Notes under the pieces: model-generated | The model's input: only the letters and a program-made list of their open reading frames with translations | What the model was told of the DNA's origin: nothing | Database searches by the model: none | Made by a program: the position numbers and the translations under genes | Part shown: piece by piece, positions 24,273 to 33,600 of the stretch | Numbering within the stretch: the stretch's first letter is position 1 | Layout: each line of letters begins with the position of its first letter | DNA from: an uncultured Oscillospiraceae bacterium | GTDB taxonomy: Bacteria > Bacillota > Clostridia > Oscillospirales > Oscillospiraceae | Assembly: GCA_910579775.1 (NCBI GenBank) | Contig: CAJTUE010000002.1 | Location: forward strand, 1 to 64,000 | Direction of reading: 5' to 3' | Length of the DNA stretch: 64,000 nucleotides

Positions 24273-25712
24273 GTGAAGGATACTTATGAAAGTCCACTTT
24301 GTTCCCGGTACGCAAGCAGGGAGATGCAGTATATCTTTTCCCCCGACAAGAAATTCTCCACCTGGCGGCGGCTGTGGGTCGCTCTGGCCCGGGGGGAGAT
24401 GGAGCTGGGACTCAACGTGACCCAGGCCCAGGTGGACGAACTGGCCGCCTATGTGGGACCGGAGCATATTGATTATGACCTGGCCGCGCAAAAAGAGCGG
24501 GAGCTTCGCCACGATGTGATGGCCCATATCCACACCTATGGAACGCAGTGCTCCAACGCTATGCCCATCATTCACCTGGGCGCGACCAGCTGCTATGTGG
24601 GGGACAACACCGATATCATTCTGATGCGGGAGGCCTTGGTCCTGGTGCGGGGCAAGCTGGTGCGTGTTTTGGACAAGCTGGCAAGATTCGCTGATACCTA
24701 CAAAGCCCTTCCAACCCTGGGCTTTACCCACTTCCAAAGCGCCCAAATGGTTACGGTGGGCAAGCGGGCCACCCTTTGGATGAACGAGCTGCTCATGGAC
24801 CTGGAGGAGGTCAAGCACCGCATTTCCTCCCTGAAGCTCCTGGGCTCCAAGGGGACCACCGGGACCCAGGCCAGCTTCCTGGAGCTGTTCGCGGGAGACC
24901 ATGAGAAGGTCAAGGCTTTGGAGGATAAGATCGCCGCCGAGCTGGGCTTTGAGGGCGTTGTCCCCGTATCCGGCCAGACTTACTCCCGCAAGGTAGACTA
25001 CGCCGTTCTTTCCACTCTCTCCGGCATCGCTCAGTCCGCCAGTAAGTTTGCCACCGATCTGCGGCTTTTGTGCCACCTGAAGGAGGTAGAGGAGCCCTTT
25101 GAAAAGAACCAGATCGGTTCCTCCGCCATGCCCTATAAACGCAACCCCATGCGCTGTGAGCGCATTTGCTCCCTGGCCCGGTACGTGATGGCAGACGCGC
25201 TCAATCCTGCTGTCACCGCCGCCTCCCAGTGGTTTGAGCGCACCCTGGACGACTCGGCCAACAAGCGTCTCAGCGTCCCCGAGGCCTTTTTGGCTGTGGA
25301 TGCCATCCTCAACATTTATGAAAATGTTGCTTCCGGCCTAGTGGTCCATGAACAGATGATCGCACGTCATGTTCGGGAGGAGCTGCCCTTCATGGCCTCG
25401 GAGAATATCATGATGGTCGCGGTGAAGAAGGGGGGCGACCGCCAGGCCCTCCACGAGCGCATCCGCCTCCACTCCATTGAGGCGGGCAAGCAGGTCAAGG
25501 ACCTGGGGCTGGAAAACGACCTCATCGACCGCATTGCCGCCGACCCGGCCTTTGGGCTCAGCAGGGAAGAGCTGCTGGCCCACATGGAGCCAAGCCGCTA
25601 TATTGGCCGCTGCCCCCAGCAGGTCACGGAGTTCCTGCGCGAGCATATCCAACCTGTGTTGGAGCGGTATTCCGACGCGTTGACCGGGGAAGCGACCCAG
25701 TTGAACGTATAA
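24273..25712 (+). CDS. purB: Adenylosuccinate lyase
   Basis: This enzyme cleaves SAICAR to AICAR and adenylosuccinate to AMP in purine synthesis. The fumarase/aspartase-fold signature is GSSAMPYKRNPM, preceded by SKGTTGTQASFLELF and IHLGATSCYVGDNTD, as in the larger bacterial/eukaryotic-type PurB. It has 479 residues. The start is GTG at 24273, nine bases after GGAGG; the frame is open upstream but those residues (MCCRGRLCYHVK) are not family-like. The pfkA gene follows 28 bases later, probably in one transcript. Confidence 0.95.
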   Translation: MKDTYESPLCSRYASREMQYIFSPDKKFSTWRRLWVALARGEMELGLNVTQAQVDELAAYVGPEHIDYDLAAQKERELRHDVMAHIHTYGTQCSNAMPIIHLGATSCYVGDNTDIILMREALVLVRGKLVRVLDKLARFADTYKALPTLGFTHFQSAQMVTVGKRATLWMNELLMDLEEVKHRISSLKLLGSKGTTGTQASFLELFAGDHEKVKALEDKIAAELGFEGVVPVSGQTYSRKVDYAVLSTLSGIAQSASKFATDLRLLCHLKEVEEPFEKNQIGSSAMPYKRNPMRCERICSLARYVMADALNPAVTAASQWFERTLDDSANKRLSVPEAFLAVDAILNIYENVASGLVVHEQMIARHVREELPFMASENIMMVAVKKGGDRQALHERIRLHSIEAGKQVKDLGLENDLIDRIAADPAFGLSREELLAHMEPSRYIGRCPQQVTEFLREHIQPVLERYSDALTGEATQLNV

Positions 25713-25740
25713 GGCTGAAAAGGGAAAGGGAGGCAAAACC

Positions 25741-26760
25741 ATGATGAACACAACTTCCAAGGTCCGCCGCATCGGCGTGTTGACCAGCGGCGGCGACGCG
25801 CCCGGCATGAATCCGGTGGTCCGCTCGGTGGTGCGCACCTGTCTCCATCTGGGCATCGAGTGCGTAGGTATTCGCCGGGGCTTTGCCGGACTTTTGGCCG
25901 GCGACGTCCGTCCTTTGGACTATGACGCCAGCAGCGGCCTCATTCGTCGCGGCGGCACCAAGCTCTACACCGCCCGCTGTGAGGAGTTCAAAACTGAGGC
26001 GGGGCAGAAGAAGGGGGCCGACACCTGTAAGTTCCTGGGTCTAGACGGCATTGTGGGCATTGGCGGCGACGGTACCTTCCGCGGTCTGCAAGCCCTGTCC
26101 CACCAGGGGATCAGCGTGGTTGGCGTCCCCGGCACCATCGACAATGACATCGCCTGCAGCACCTATACTGTGGGCTTTGATACCGCCTGCAACACCGCTA
26201 TCGAGGCCATCGACCGCCTTCAGGACACCATGCAGTCCCATGAGCGGTGCTCGGTGGTGGAGGTCATGGGACGCCACGCGGGCTACCTGGCCCTCAATGT
26301 GGCCGTGGCCTGCGGCGCGCTGGCTGTCCTGGTCCCGGAGAAGGAGGTCAACTTTGAGGAAGACATTCTTGAACCGATCCGCCGCTCCCGTCTGGTGGGG
26401 CGCACCCACTTTATGATCATTGTGGCTGAAGGCGCGGGCAGCGCCTATGATGTGGCGCAGAAGATCCACGAGGCCCTCAGTGTGGACACCCGGGTGACTG
26501 TTCTGGGTCATGTCCAGCGCGGTGGTTCTCCCAGCGCGCAGGACCGTTTGGTAGGCACCCATCTGGGCTACCGGGCCGTGAAACTGCTGGCGGAGGGGAG
26601 GACCAACCGGGTCATCTGCTGCGACGGCGAAAACTATGTGGATTACGACATTGAGGAAGCTCTCGCCATGCACAAGACCATCGACGAGTCCACCTACACC
26701 ATGATCCAGCAGATCACGGGCACCGACGCCCTTTCCCGCATGATGGGCTTGCGGGTGTGA
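25741..26760 (+). CDS. pfkA: ATP-dependent 6-phosphofructokinase
   Basis: This glycolytic enzyme phosphorylates fructose 6-phosphate. It shows the nucleotide loop GVLTSGGDAPGMN, GIGGDGTFRG with Gly after GGDG that indicates ATP rather than pyrophosphate use, the catalytic PGTIDNDI and the substrate segment VMGRHAGYLAL. It has 339 residues, near the classic 320. GGAGG precedes the ATG by seven bases. It is cotranscribed with purB and ends at a strong terminator. Confidence 0.95.
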   Translation: MMNTTSKVRRIGVLTSGGDAPGMNPVVRSVVRTCLHLGIECVGIRRGFAGLLAGDVRPLDYDASSGLIRRGGTKLYTARCEEFKTEAGQKKGADTCKFLGLDGIVGIGGDGTFRGLQALSHQGISVVGVPGTIDNDIACSTYTVGFDTACNTAIEAIDRLQDTMQSHERCSVVEVMGRHAGYLALNVAVACGALAVLVPEKEVNFEEDILEPIRRSRLVGRTHFMIIVAEGAGSAYDVAQKIHEALSVDTRVTVLGHVQRGGSPSAQDRLVGTHLGYRAVKLLAEGRTNRVICCDGENYVDYDIEEALAMHKTIDESTYTMIQQITGTDALSRMMGLRV

Positions 26761-26784
26761 CACAGCGGGCTTGAATCAATAAAG

Positions 26785-26816
26785 CAAGGAGACGGTTTTG
26801 GAAAACCGTCTCCTTG
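26785..26816. terminator. Bidirectional terminator between pfkA and spoIIP
   Basis: A 15-bp arm starting CAAGGAGACGG is repeated inverted (26785-26799 with 26802-26816). It lies between the convergent pfkA and spoIIP genes. Confidence 0.8.
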
Positions 26817-26818
26817 TG

Positions 26819-27991
26819 TTATCCCAACAGCTCAGAAATGACCGGCGCGGCGGATTCGGCAAAGGCCCGGGCGGCATTGACCGCTTCCTCCAGGGTATTG
26901 CCGTGGGTGCCCACCTCCACCAGGAGGCTTCCTACGGAAAGCTGCTGGTTATAGTGGGACTTTCGCAGGGTGATGGGGCGGGCCAGGGTGGGCATATCCT
27001 GGTTCATCCGCCGCTCCAGAGCCATGGCGAAGGCCAGGTTCTGCCGCCAGTTGGGGTGGGAGCCACCGCCCTCCTGAGTGCCCACCACCAGCATCACCTG
27101 GGCGCAGTCCTCCGCGACTGCTTTATCGGTGACCACCTTGTAAATGGCATCGTTTTCTCCCATAATGGCATCTCTATGTACGTCCAGCACCACGCTGATG
27201 GAGGGATAGGCCGCCAGATACCGCTCCACCGTCTCCCGGGAGCGGGTGTACGCGCCGTTGTAGTTGGGGTAGTCGTGGAGGGTACGGTCGTGGAGGACGT
27301 TGAGTCCTGCCTGGGCAAAGGCCGCCGCCATCTCGTCGCCAACACGGACTACGTTGTGGGCGTCGTCGGTGGTGCGGTAAGGGTCGCTCTCCTGGTAGTT
27401 GTCCTGTCCCGCCTTGGTATAGCTCTCGGTGGCATGGGTGTGAACGATGAGGATCTGGGGGCCCATCTCTCCGCCGCCTAGGGCGATCTCCGCCTGTGCC
27501 AGCGCCTCCATGTCCACCGCCTGACTGGTGCGGTTGTAGAGGAACACCCCGCCCACGCTGGGGTAAGAACCGTCGGTGGCCGGCAGTAAGGTCTGGGCGA
27601 TGACATGTTGTGCTTGGGGAACGGCGGAGGGCGGGGGTTCCTCATCAGCGTTGGAACTATCCCCAGTGGCGTTACCGCTGTCCGTGGACGTCCATAAAAG
27701 TTCTCCGTCTGTGTTCTCGTCTTTTTCCGGGTACGGCGTATTCTCCGCGGCTGCTGTCCCGCTTCCCATCAGCACCTGTCCCGCCTTAAGATAGGGCGAC
27801 TGGCGCACGATCAGCCGCTCCCAAAGCCCCAGCTCGTTGCCCGCAGAAGCTGCACCTTCACTTCCGGGCGGCGTGAACAGCCGCTGGGTCGTGGCGTCAG
27901 CGCTTCCGCTGCCATTGACCCATAAGAGCCACAGCGCCAATAGCGCCAGAAGCAGGGCCAGAGCCCGGCGGGACAGCTTGACCAAGTCCAT
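26819..27991 (-). CDS. spoIIP: Stage II sporulation protein P (SpoIIP)
   Basis: SpoIIP is the amidase/endopeptidase of the SpoIIDMP engulfment machine in sporulating cells. One membrane segment (ALALLLALLALWLLWV) lies at the N-terminus, then a Ser/Glu-rich linker, then the catalytic domain with VGGVFLYNRTSQAV, ILIVHTHATESYT, VVLDVHRDA and LLVEVGTHGNTLEEA, carrying the zinc ligands. It has 390 residues, a normal length. It is divergent from smc, and I see no convincing sigma-E promoter. It is direct evidence that the organism belongs to an endospore-forming line. Confidence 0.93.
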   Translation of the reverse strand: MDLVKLSRRALALLLALLALWLLWVNGSGSADATTQRLFTPPGSEGAASAGNELGLWERLIVRQSPYLKAGQVLMGSGTAAAENTPYPEKDENTDGELLWTSTDSGNATGDSSNADEEPPPSAVPQAQHVIAQTLLPATDGSYPSVGGVFLYNRTSQAVDMEALAQAEIALGGGEMGPQILIVHTHATESYTKAGQDNYQESDPYRTTDDAHNVVRVGDEMAAAFAQAGLNVLHDRTLHDYPNYNGAYTRSRETVERYLAAYPSISVVLDVHRDAIMGENDAIYKVVTDKAVAEDCAQVMLVVGTQEGGGSHPNWRQNLAFAMALERRMNQDMPTLARPITLRKSHYNQQLSVGSLLVEVGTHGNTLEEAVNAARAFAESAAPVISELLG

Positions 27992-28050
27992 TCACACCAC
28001 CTCCTCGCCTCAAGCCTATGCCAACACTTGGGAAAAAAGAACAAAAACGA

Positions 28051-28079
28051 TTGCATTATTTTCCCTAATCTGTTACAAT
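28051..28079 (+). promoter_or_regulatory. Promoter of the smc operon
   Basis: TTGCAT (28051-28056) and TACAAT (28074-28079) have 17-bp spacing, 40 bases before the chosen smc start. Confidence 0.75.
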
Positions 28080-28118
28080 AATCTAATTAAAATAAACCCA
28101 CCCTGGGAGGTGAGCCAT

Positions 28119-31100
28119 CTGTACCTAAAAGCGCTGGAAATCCAAGGATTTAAGTCCTTCCCGGAAAAAACCGTCCTCACCTTTGGCGAGGATATTACCG
28201 CTATCGTCGGCCCCAATGGCTCGGGAAAGTCCAATATCTCCGACGCCATCCGCTGGGTCATGGGGGAGCAGTCCACCAAGGCCCTGCGGGGTACCAAGAT
28301 GGAAGACGTTATTTTTGACGGCACCGAGAAGCGCAAGGGCATGGGCTTCGCGGAGGTCTCTCTTGTGCTGGATAATGAGAGCCACCTTTTTGATCTGGAA
28401 GAGACCGAGGTCATGGTCACCCGGCGGTATTACCGCTCGGGAGAGAGCGAATACTTTATCAACCGCCACGCCGCCCGCCTCCGGGACATCAACGAGCTGT
28501 TCATGGACACCGGTCTGGGCCGGGAGGGCTATTCCAACATCGGCCAGGGCAAGATCGACGAAATTTTGTCGGTCAAATCCGCCGACCGCCGGGAGATATT
28601 TGAAGAGGCAGCGGGCATCTCCCGCTTCCGCCACCGCAAGGAGGAGGCAGAGCGCAAGCTGGACCGCACCGAAGAAAACCTGGTGCGCATCAAGGACAAA
28701 ATCGACGAACTGGAGCTCCAGGTCGGCCCCCTGAAGACTCAGTCGGAAAAGGCGAAGAAGTTTCTCATCCTCCGTGACGAACTGCGGGGACTGGAAATTT
28801 CTGTATGGCTGGAGCAATTGGAGAAGATCCGCGTGGGAGCACTGAAAGTCCTGGCGGACTACGACGCCGCCCTGCGGGACAAGGAAAATGCCCAAGCCGA
28901 GCTCCAAGCCCTCTACGACGCCGCGGAGCAGTTTGCCGCCGCCATCCGGGAAAAGGACATGGAGACGGACAACGTCCGTTTTGAGCTATCCCGCCAGGAG
29001 GCGGACGTGAGCGAGCTGGAAAGCGCCGTGGCCGTTATCAAGAATCAGATCCAAAACAATATTGAAAACGCCCAGCGGCTCCGACAGGAGCTGTCCCAGC
29101 AGGAGGGGCGGGCCGGGTCCATCAACGCCCAGATTGCGGAGGGGCAGGAGAAGATCCAGCATATCGAAGAGGAAATGGAGCGGCTTCGCCAGGAACTGAA
29201 CCAGCGCTCCCAAGACGCCGAGGAGGCGGGACGCACCGCCGGCACACTGGCCGACGAGCTGGAGGCTCTGCGCCGCAAGCAGGCCATGGAGACCGCCTCC
29301 GCCGCCGAGGCCCGGGCTCTTCTGTCCGCTCTGGGCGCCGCCGCCCAGGAGCTCTTTGACCGGGAGGAAGCAGTAGGTAAGGAGCTCATTGAACAGAAGG
29401 AGCGCATCGCCGCCCTGGAAGAGGACCGCAGGGGCGTGGAGGAGGAGTTGACCAAGGCCCGGGAGGAAAAGAACTCCCTAGCCAATATCATCTCTGGCTA
29501 CGAGCTCCGCCTCCAAAGCCGGGAGAAAAAGGCCCAAGACGCTCAGGAGAAGCACCGGGGCCTGCAGATGGATCAAAACAACCTGCAATCCCGCATTCGT
29601 ATGCTCACCGAAATGGAAAAGCTCTATGAGGGCTATTCCAAGTCGGTGAAGCTGGTCATGTCCGAATCGGAGCGGGGCGGTCTGCGGGGCATCCACGGGC
29701 CGGTGGCGGGACTGCTGCACGTCACCGACGAATACGCCGTTGCCATCGAAATTGCCTTAGGCAACGCCATGCAGAATCTGGTGGTGGACACCGAGGAGGA
29801 CGCGAAAAAGGCCATCGGCTTTTTGAAGCTCCGGGACGGCGGCCGCTGTACCTTCCTGCCTCTCAACTCTGTGCGTGGCCGTACCTTCCAGGACGAGGAC
29901 GTGGTGGACGAGCCGGGCTTTATTGGCCTGGGCGACGAGCTCATTACCTTTGACAAAAAATATGAGACGGTGTTTTCCAGTCTGCTGGGAGGTATCGTCA
30001 TTGCCGAGGATCTGGACAAGGCCATCGTCATGGCCCGCAAATACGGGTATCGGTTTAAGATCGTCACCCTGGACGGTCAGGTGGTCAACCCCGGCGGCTC
30101 CATGACCGGTGGCTCTGTGTCCAGGAGCGCGGGTATTCTGAGCCGCGCCAATGAGTTAGAGCGGCTCAACGCCCAGATGAGTGAGCTGGAGGAAAAGCTT
30201 CGCCAGAGCGCCAAGACCTTGGAGGAGGCCAACCGGGAGCATACCGCCGCCGCCTACGAGCTGGACACCGCCCGCTCTCAGGAGCGGCTTCACGAGAACA
30301 CCATTCTCCAGCTCTCCGAGCGGCTGGAAAATACCCAGCGGGTGCTGGCTGAGGCGGAGGTACACCAAAGTGAGCTTCAGGGAGAGCTTGCCCAGATCCA
30401 GCAGCGCGGCGCCAAGACCCAGGCAGACACCCAAGAGGCGAAGAAGCGCATCGAGACCTTGGAGGGCGCCGCGGCGGCCTTCCAGGCTCAGGCGGAAAGC
30501 AAGGCCCAGGGCCAGACCCAGCTTCAGCAGACATTGGCGGAGCTGAGCCGTCAGATCGCCGAGGGCAACGCCCAGATCGCCGCGCTGGAAGGGGAGAAAG
30601 CGGCATCTGAGACCGCCCTGGCCCAACTGGAGGCCCTGCACCGGGATATTGCCGGAGACAGGCAGCAGCATCTCCAGATGATCGCAGACTTCGAGGAGAA
30701 AAATAAGGTCCACCAGCAGGAGATCGCAGACAAGGAGGGGCAACTTCAGGCGATCCGCAATGGCAGTCAGGAAAAGCACGAGCGCATCCGCAAGCTGGCG
30801 GAGGAAAAACTGGCCCTGGAGGGTCAGCGCAATCAGTCGGACAAGGAGAGCCGGGACAAGGCCAGCCAACTCCAGAGCATGGAGCGGCAGGTATCTGTTC
30901 TGGAGCAGAAAAAACTCTCCGCCGCCATGGAGGAAAAGACCATTTTGGACAAGCTGTGGGACAGCTACGAGCTTTCCCACGAGGCCGCCAAGGCCCAGCA
31001 GATCCCCATCGAGGACCTACGGGCCGCTCAAAAGCGCATTACCGAGTTGAAGCGCTCCATCTCCGCTCTGGGCAACATCAATCTGGACTCTATTGAGGAA

Positions 31101-31685
31101 TACCAGCGGGTCAACGAGCGGTATTCTTACTTCACTGAACAGCGCGACGACGTGACAAAGTCTAAAAAGGAGCTGGAGGAGATCATCTCCCAGATCACCC
31201 AGGAGATGAAGACCATCTTTGCCGAGCAGTTCCAGCGCATTGCCGAAACCTTCTCCCAGACCTTCCTGGAGCTGTTTGGCGGCGGCAAGGCCACCTTGGA
31301 GCTGGAGGACCCCGACGATATCCTCAACTGCGGCATCGAGATCCGCGCCCAGCCCCCCGGCAAGGCGCTGAAGACTATCACGCTCCTGTCCGGCGGCGAG
31401 CGGGCCTTTGTGGCCATCGCCCTTTACTTCTCCATTTTGAAGGTGCGGCCCACGCCGTTTTGCGTCATGGACGAGATCGAGGCCGCCCTGGACGACGCCA
31501 ACGTAGTGCGCTACGCCAACTATATGCGCCAGATGTCGGACAAGACCCAGTTTATCGTCATCACCCACCGCCGGGGCACCATGGAGGAAGCCGACGTCCT
31601 CTACGGCGTCACCATGCAGGAGAAGGGCGTCTCCCGTCTGCTGTCCATCAACCTCAACGATGTGGAAAAGGAGTTGGGGATGTGA
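28119..31685 (+). CDS. smc: Chromosome segregation protein SMC, probable CTG start
   Basis: SMC is the condensin ATPase that compacts and separates chromosomes. The N-terminus YLKALEIQGFKSF leads to Walker A GPNGSGKSNISDAIRW. Two coiled coils flank the hinge (GLRGIHGPVAGLL ... VVNPGGSMTGGS), and the C-terminal head has LLSGGERAFVAIAL and Walker B FCVMDEIEAALDD. From the codon before YLKALEIQ, a CTG seven bases after GGGAGGTGA, it has 1188 residues, exactly family size. No ATG, GTG or TTG is well placed; GTG 28110 lies inside the Shine-Dalgarno. The next gene overlaps its stop by one base. Confidence 0.95.
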   Translation: MYLKALEIQGFKSFPEKTVLTFGEDITAIVGPNGSGKSNISDAIRWVMGEQSTKALRGTKMEDVIFDGTEKRKGMGFAEVSLVLDNESHLFDLEETEVMVTRRYYRSGESEYFINRHAARLRDINELFMDTGLGREGYSNIGQGKIDEILSVKSADRREIFEEAAGISRFRHRKEEAERKLDRTEENLVRIKDKIDELELQVGPLKTQSEKAKKFLILRDELRGLEISVWLEQLEKIRVGALKVLADYDAALRDKENAQAELQALYDAAEQFAAAIREKDMETDNVRFELSRQEADVSELESAVAVIKNQIQNNIENAQRLRQELSQQEGRAGSINAQIAEGQEKIQHIEEEMERLRQELNQRSQDAEEAGRTAGTLADELEALRRKQAMETASAAEARALLSALGAAAQELFDREEAVGKELIEQKERIAALEEDRRGVEEELTKAREEKNSLANIISGYELRLQSREKKAQDAQEKHRGLQMDQNNLQSRIRMLTEMEKLYEGYSKSVKLVMSESERGGLRGIHGPVAGLLHVTDEYAVAIEIALGNAMQNLVVDTEEDAKKAIGFLKLRDGGRCTFLPLNSVRGRTFQDEDVVDEPGFIGLGDELITFDKKYETVFSSLLGGIVIAEDLDKAIVMARKYGYRFKIVTLDGQVVNPGGSMTGGSVSRSAGILSRANELERLNAQMSELEEKLRQSAKTLEEANREHTAAAYELDTARSQERLHENTILQLSERLENTQRVLAEAEVHQSELQGELAQIQQRGAKTQADTQEAKKRIETLEGAAAAFQAQAESKAQGQTQLQQTLAELSRQIAEGNAQIAALEGEKAASETALAQLEALHRDIAGDRQQHLQMIADFEEKNKVHQQEIADKEGQLQAIRNGSQEKHERIRKLAEEKLALEGQRNQSDKESRDKASQLQSMERQVSVLEQKKLSAAMEEKTILDKLWDSYELSHEAAKAQQIPIEDLRAAQKRITELKRSISALGNINLDSIEEYQRVNERYSYFTEQRDDVTKSKKELEEIISQITQEMKTIFAEQFQRIAETFSQTFLELFGGGKATLELEDPDDILNCGIEIRAQPPGKALKTITLLSGGERAFVAIALYFSILKVRPTPFCVMDEIEAALDDANVVRYANYMRQMSDKTQFIVITHRRGTMEEADVLYGVTMQEKGVSRLLSINLNDVEKELGM

Positions 31686-31957
31686 TGAAGCAGCGGTGGA
31701 AAGGCCTAAAATGCCGTGAGAAAGGTTGGGTATATCTGAGCTTTATTGCCTTGGGCGGACTAACCGGTATGCTGGGGTTCCTTATGGAAAAAATGTGGCT
31801 CACACGCTTGGGTGTAACCATCATAATCATAGATTTCATCGGCTACCTCGTCCTTGCCCGCTGTCCCCACTGCAACAAAATGCTATGGCGACAGGATGGA
31901 GTATACTGCCAATATTGCGGTCGGTCGCTTGACAAGTCTGACCACAAGGGAGAATGA
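31685..31957 (+). CDS. Small membrane protein with C-terminal zinc ribbon, between smc and ftsY
   Basis: This protein of 90 residues has two predicted membrane segments (VYLSFIALGGLTGMLGFL and LGVTIIIIDFIGYLVLA) and a zinc ribbon CPHCNK ... CQYCGRS at the C-terminus. I do not recognise it by name. The start ATG overlaps the smc stop (TGATG) and its stop overlaps the ftsY region (ATGA), so it is firmly part of the operon. The cytoplasmic ribbon could bind nucleic acid or protein; this is only inference from fold. Confidence 0.8.
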   Translation: MKQRWKGLKCREKGWVYLSFIALGGLTGMLGFLMEKMWLTRLGVTIIIIDFIGYLVLARCPHCNKMLWRQDGVYCQYCGRSLDKSDHKGE

Positions 31958-31959
31958 AT

Positions 31960-32859
31960 ATGGGCTTTTTTGAAAAGATCAAGCAGGGCTTGAAGCGCAC
32001 CACCGAAAACATCGGCCATTCCTTTGACCAGCTCTTTGCCGGGGAGCTGAACGATGACTTCTACGACGAGCTGGAGGAGACCCTCATCCTCTCTGACATG
32101 GGAGTAGACACCGCTCTTGAGGTGGTAGATGTCTTACGCGCCCAAGCCAAGGAGAAAGGCTTCAAGGACACGGCCTCTGCCCGGGAGGCCCTGCAGGGCA
32201 TTATCGCCCGGATGCTTCTGGTAGGAGACGGGGTGCTGGACCTGTCCGAGCCCCCCGCCGTGGTGCTGTTCATCGGGGTCAACGGGGTGGGGAAGACCAC
32301 CACTATCGGCAAGCTGGCCGCCCGGCTCAAGGATGAGGGCAAGAAGGTCCTGCTGTGCGCCGGAGATACCTTCCGCGCCGCCGCCGCCGACCAGCTCACC
32401 ATCTGGTCGGAGCGCTCCAGAGTGGACATCGTCCGTCAGCACGAGGGGGCGGACCCTGCCGCCGTGGTGTTCGACGCTCTCTCCGCCGCAAAAGCCCGGG
32501 GCTGTGACGCCGTACTGGTGGACACCGCGGGGCGGCTCCACAACAAGCAGAATCTGATGAATGAGCTTAATAAGATCAGTCGCGTGGTGGACCGGGAGTG
32601 CCCCAATTCCAGCCGGGAGACTCTGCTGGTGCTGGACGCCACCACCGGCCAGAACGGTCTGATCCAGGCCCAGCAGTTCAAGGAGGCCGCCGGCATTACC
32701 GGCATCGTCCTCACCAAGCTGGACGGCACCGCCAAGGGCGGCATCGTAGTCGCCATCGCCCGCCAGATGGGCCTGCCCGTCAAATATATTGGCGTGGGCG
32801 AGGGGGTAGACGACCTGATGCCCTTCGATCCAGACGCCTTCGCCAAGGCGCTTATCTAA
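31960..32859 (+). CDS. ftsY: Signal recognition particle receptor FtsY
   Basis: FtsY is the membrane-associated GTPase that docks the SRP-ribosome complex. It has the N domain (MGFFEKIKQGLKRTTENIGH), G1 GVNGVGKTTTIGKLA, DTAGR and the TKLDGTAKGG specificity motif near the end. It has 299 residues, a short form without the acidic A domain. ATG 31960 is preferred to 31954 because AAGGGAG lies seven bases upstream. Confidence 0.95.
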   Translation: MGFFEKIKQGLKRTTENIGHSFDQLFAGELNDDFYDELEETLILSDMGVDTALEVVDVLRAQAKEKGFKDTASAREALQGIIARMLLVGDGVLDLSEPPAVVLFIGVNGVGKTTTIGKLAARLKDEGKKVLLCAGDTFRAAAADQLTIWSERSRVDIVRQHEGADPAAVVFDALSAAKARGCDAVLVDTAGRLHNKQNLMNELNKISRVVDRECPNSSRETLLVLDATTGQNGLIQAQQFKEAAGITGIVLTKLDGTAKGGIVVAIARQMGLPVKYIGVGEGVDDLMPFDPDAFAKALI

Positions 32860-32871
32860 GGAGGAATGACC

Positions 32872-33588
32872 ATGTCCCGCGTCGACGGACGCCAAAATGA
32901 CCAGCTCCGGCCCATCACCATTACGCCCGGCTATCTGGATTTCGCGGAGGGCTCCTGCCTCATCACTTGCGGCAATACCCGAGTGCTCTGCGCCGCGTCG
33001 GTGGAGGAAAAAGCCCCGCTCCATGTGCCCGAGGGGTCCGGGTGGGTGACAGCGGAGTATTCTATGCTTCCCCGCGCCAACCGGGAGCGCTCCCGCCGGG
33101 ACATCGCCAAGCTCAAGCTCTCCCCCAGAAGCGCGGAGATCCAGCGGCTGGTGGGCCGGTCTCTCCGGGCCTGCGTAGATATGGACACCCTCGGCCCCCG
33201 CACGATCACTATTGACTGCGACGTTTTGCAGGGCGACGGCGGCACCCGTACCGCCAGCGTCACTGGCGGTTATGTGGCCCTGGTGCTGGCGCTGCAAAAG
33301 TTGGTCAGCGATGGCGATCTCCCGAAACTGCCGCTAAAAACCTCTGTGGCCGCTATTTCGGCGGGGATCGTGGGGGAGGAGGCTATGTTGGACCTCTGTT
33401 ATGAGGAGGACTCTGCCGCCCAGGTGGACTTCAACTGTGTGATGACCGGGGAGGGGGAGCTTGTGGAGGTGCAGGGCACTGGCGAGGGCCGCGCCTTTAC
33501 CGTGGACGAACAGCAGACACTTCTACGACTGTGTGCCAAGGGTTTGATGGAAATTCGGGAGCTTCAGCGCGCCGCGCTGGGCTTTTAA
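32872..33588 (+). CDS. rph: Ribonuclease PH
   Basis: This phosphorolytic exoribonuclease trims tRNA 3' ends. The N-terminus MSRVDGRQNDQLRPI, the segment GWVTAEYSMLPRAN, the phosphate-binding GDGGTRTASVTGGYVAL and the C-terminal VEVQGTGEG match RNase PH. It has 238 residues. ATG 32872 is chosen, since GGAGG lies directly before an earlier in-frame ATG (32866). Confidence 0.95.
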   Translation: MSRVDGRQNDQLRPITITPGYLDFAEGSCLITCGNTRVLCAASVEEKAPLHVPEGSGWVTAEYSMLPRANRERSRRDIAKLKLSPRSAEIQRLVGRSLRACVDMDTLGPRTITIDCDVLQGDGGTRTASVTGGYVALVLALQKLVSDGDLPKLPLKTSVAAISAGIVGEEAMLDLCYEEDSAAQVDFNCVMTGEGELVEVQGTGEGRAFTVDEQQTLLRLCAKGLMEIRELQRAALGF

Positions 33589-33600
33589 GGGGGAACTGAC

